The position numbers were made by a program, and so were the translations under genes. A stretch of DNA of 6,872 nucleotides, taken from positions 1 to 6,872 of the forward strand of contig JAOZSN010000150.1 in assembly GCA_029939635.1 (NCBI GenBank), given 5' to 3'. Positions 6,701-6,872 of the stretch are shown here, one piece after another. The stretch comes from Deltaproteobacteria bacterium. GTDB lineage: Bacteria; Desulfobacterota; Desulfobulbia; Desulfobulbales; SURF-16. Below the pieces are notes generated by a model, which did not search any database, had not been told where the DNA came from, and worked only from the letters and a program-made list of their open reading frames with translations. How positions within the stretch are numbered: position 1 is the stretch's first letter; each line of letters begins with the position of its first letter.

Positions 6701-6741
6701 AAACAGCCCCTTCGATCTATATCGAAGGGGCTGTTTTTTTT
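6701..6741 (+). terminator. Strong intrinsic terminator
   Basis: AAACAGCCCCTTCGAT (6701-6716) pairs perfectly over 16 bp with ATCGAAGGGGCTGTTT (6721-6736), with loop CTAT and a run of eight T at 6734-6741. It ends the transcript of the small envelope protein and possibly of the genes upstream. Confidence 0.95.
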
Positions 6742-6803
6742 AGTGCCTTAGCAGTTATTTCCGTGCTAACTATGAACGAAAAACCTAAAAAACACTTTTA
6801 GAA

Positions 6804-6872
6804 TCAAATAGCGACCTCTGTCAGCGGCCTTCTAGATATGCCAACAATCTGGCCATCTGAATATGCGTATTT
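6804..6872 (-). CDS. Possible C-terminal end of an unidentified minus-strand gene (partial)
   Basis: On the minus strand a frame is open from the right edge to a TGA at 6804-6806 and reads KYAYSDGQIVGISRRPLTEV followed by AI. The composition is protein-like, but 22 residues are too few to identify a family. Just downstream on that strand, a weak AT-only stem (CTAAAA/TTTTAG, 6785-6801) followed by GTTTTT could be its terminator. A plus-strand frame starting at ATG 6838 is also open to the edge but has no ribosome binding site. Confidence 0.3.
   Translation of the reverse strand, partial: KYAYSDGQIVGISRRPLTEVAI

Overview
The window is compact chromosomal DNA of moderate GC content, probably from a Gram-negative bacterium. 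The support for Gram-negative is a small predicted outer-membrane beta-barrel protein with a C-terminal Phe, and an MscS-type channel. Protein style (transketolase, DusB-like enzyme) and base composition suggest a sulfate-reducing deltaproteobacterium of the Desulfobulbales/Desulfotalea type. That is recognition from memory, not a search, and should be held loosely.

Layout. The left edge carries the last two membrane helices of a transporter, probably MFS (+). It converges on a full-length transketolase gene (-), with a bidirectional terminator between them. A 123-bp divergent intergenic region separates transketolase from a DusB-like tRNA-dihydrouridine synthase (+). Downstream of dus comes an initiator tRNA-fMet with its own near-consensus promoter and a strong terminator. 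About 420 bp further on lies a decayed second copy of the 3' half of that tRNA plus part of its terminator. No intact gene lies between the two copies. This looks like an attachment-site scar or an old duplication, and it is the most interesting part of the window. Next come an HD-domain phosphohydrolase (+), an MscS-family mechanosensitive channel (+) and a small secreted protein ending in beta-barrel strands (+). A structured 3' region of three successive hairpins follows, the last a very strong terminator. The final 130 bp hold only a possible C-terminal end of a minus-strand gene.

How the genes relate. This is mostly a housekeeping assortment: central carbon metabolism (transketolase), tRNA modification and translation initiation (dus and tRNA-fMet), a probable nucleotide hydrolase, osmotic protection (MscS) and an envelope protein. 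I see no shared pathway and no recognisable defence, CRISPR or biosynthetic system. The points worth a second look are the tRNA half-duplication with its odd intervening DNA, the C-U mismatch at the end of the initiator tRNA acceptor stem, a Lys at a normally Glu position in transketolase, and the triple-hairpin 3' region.
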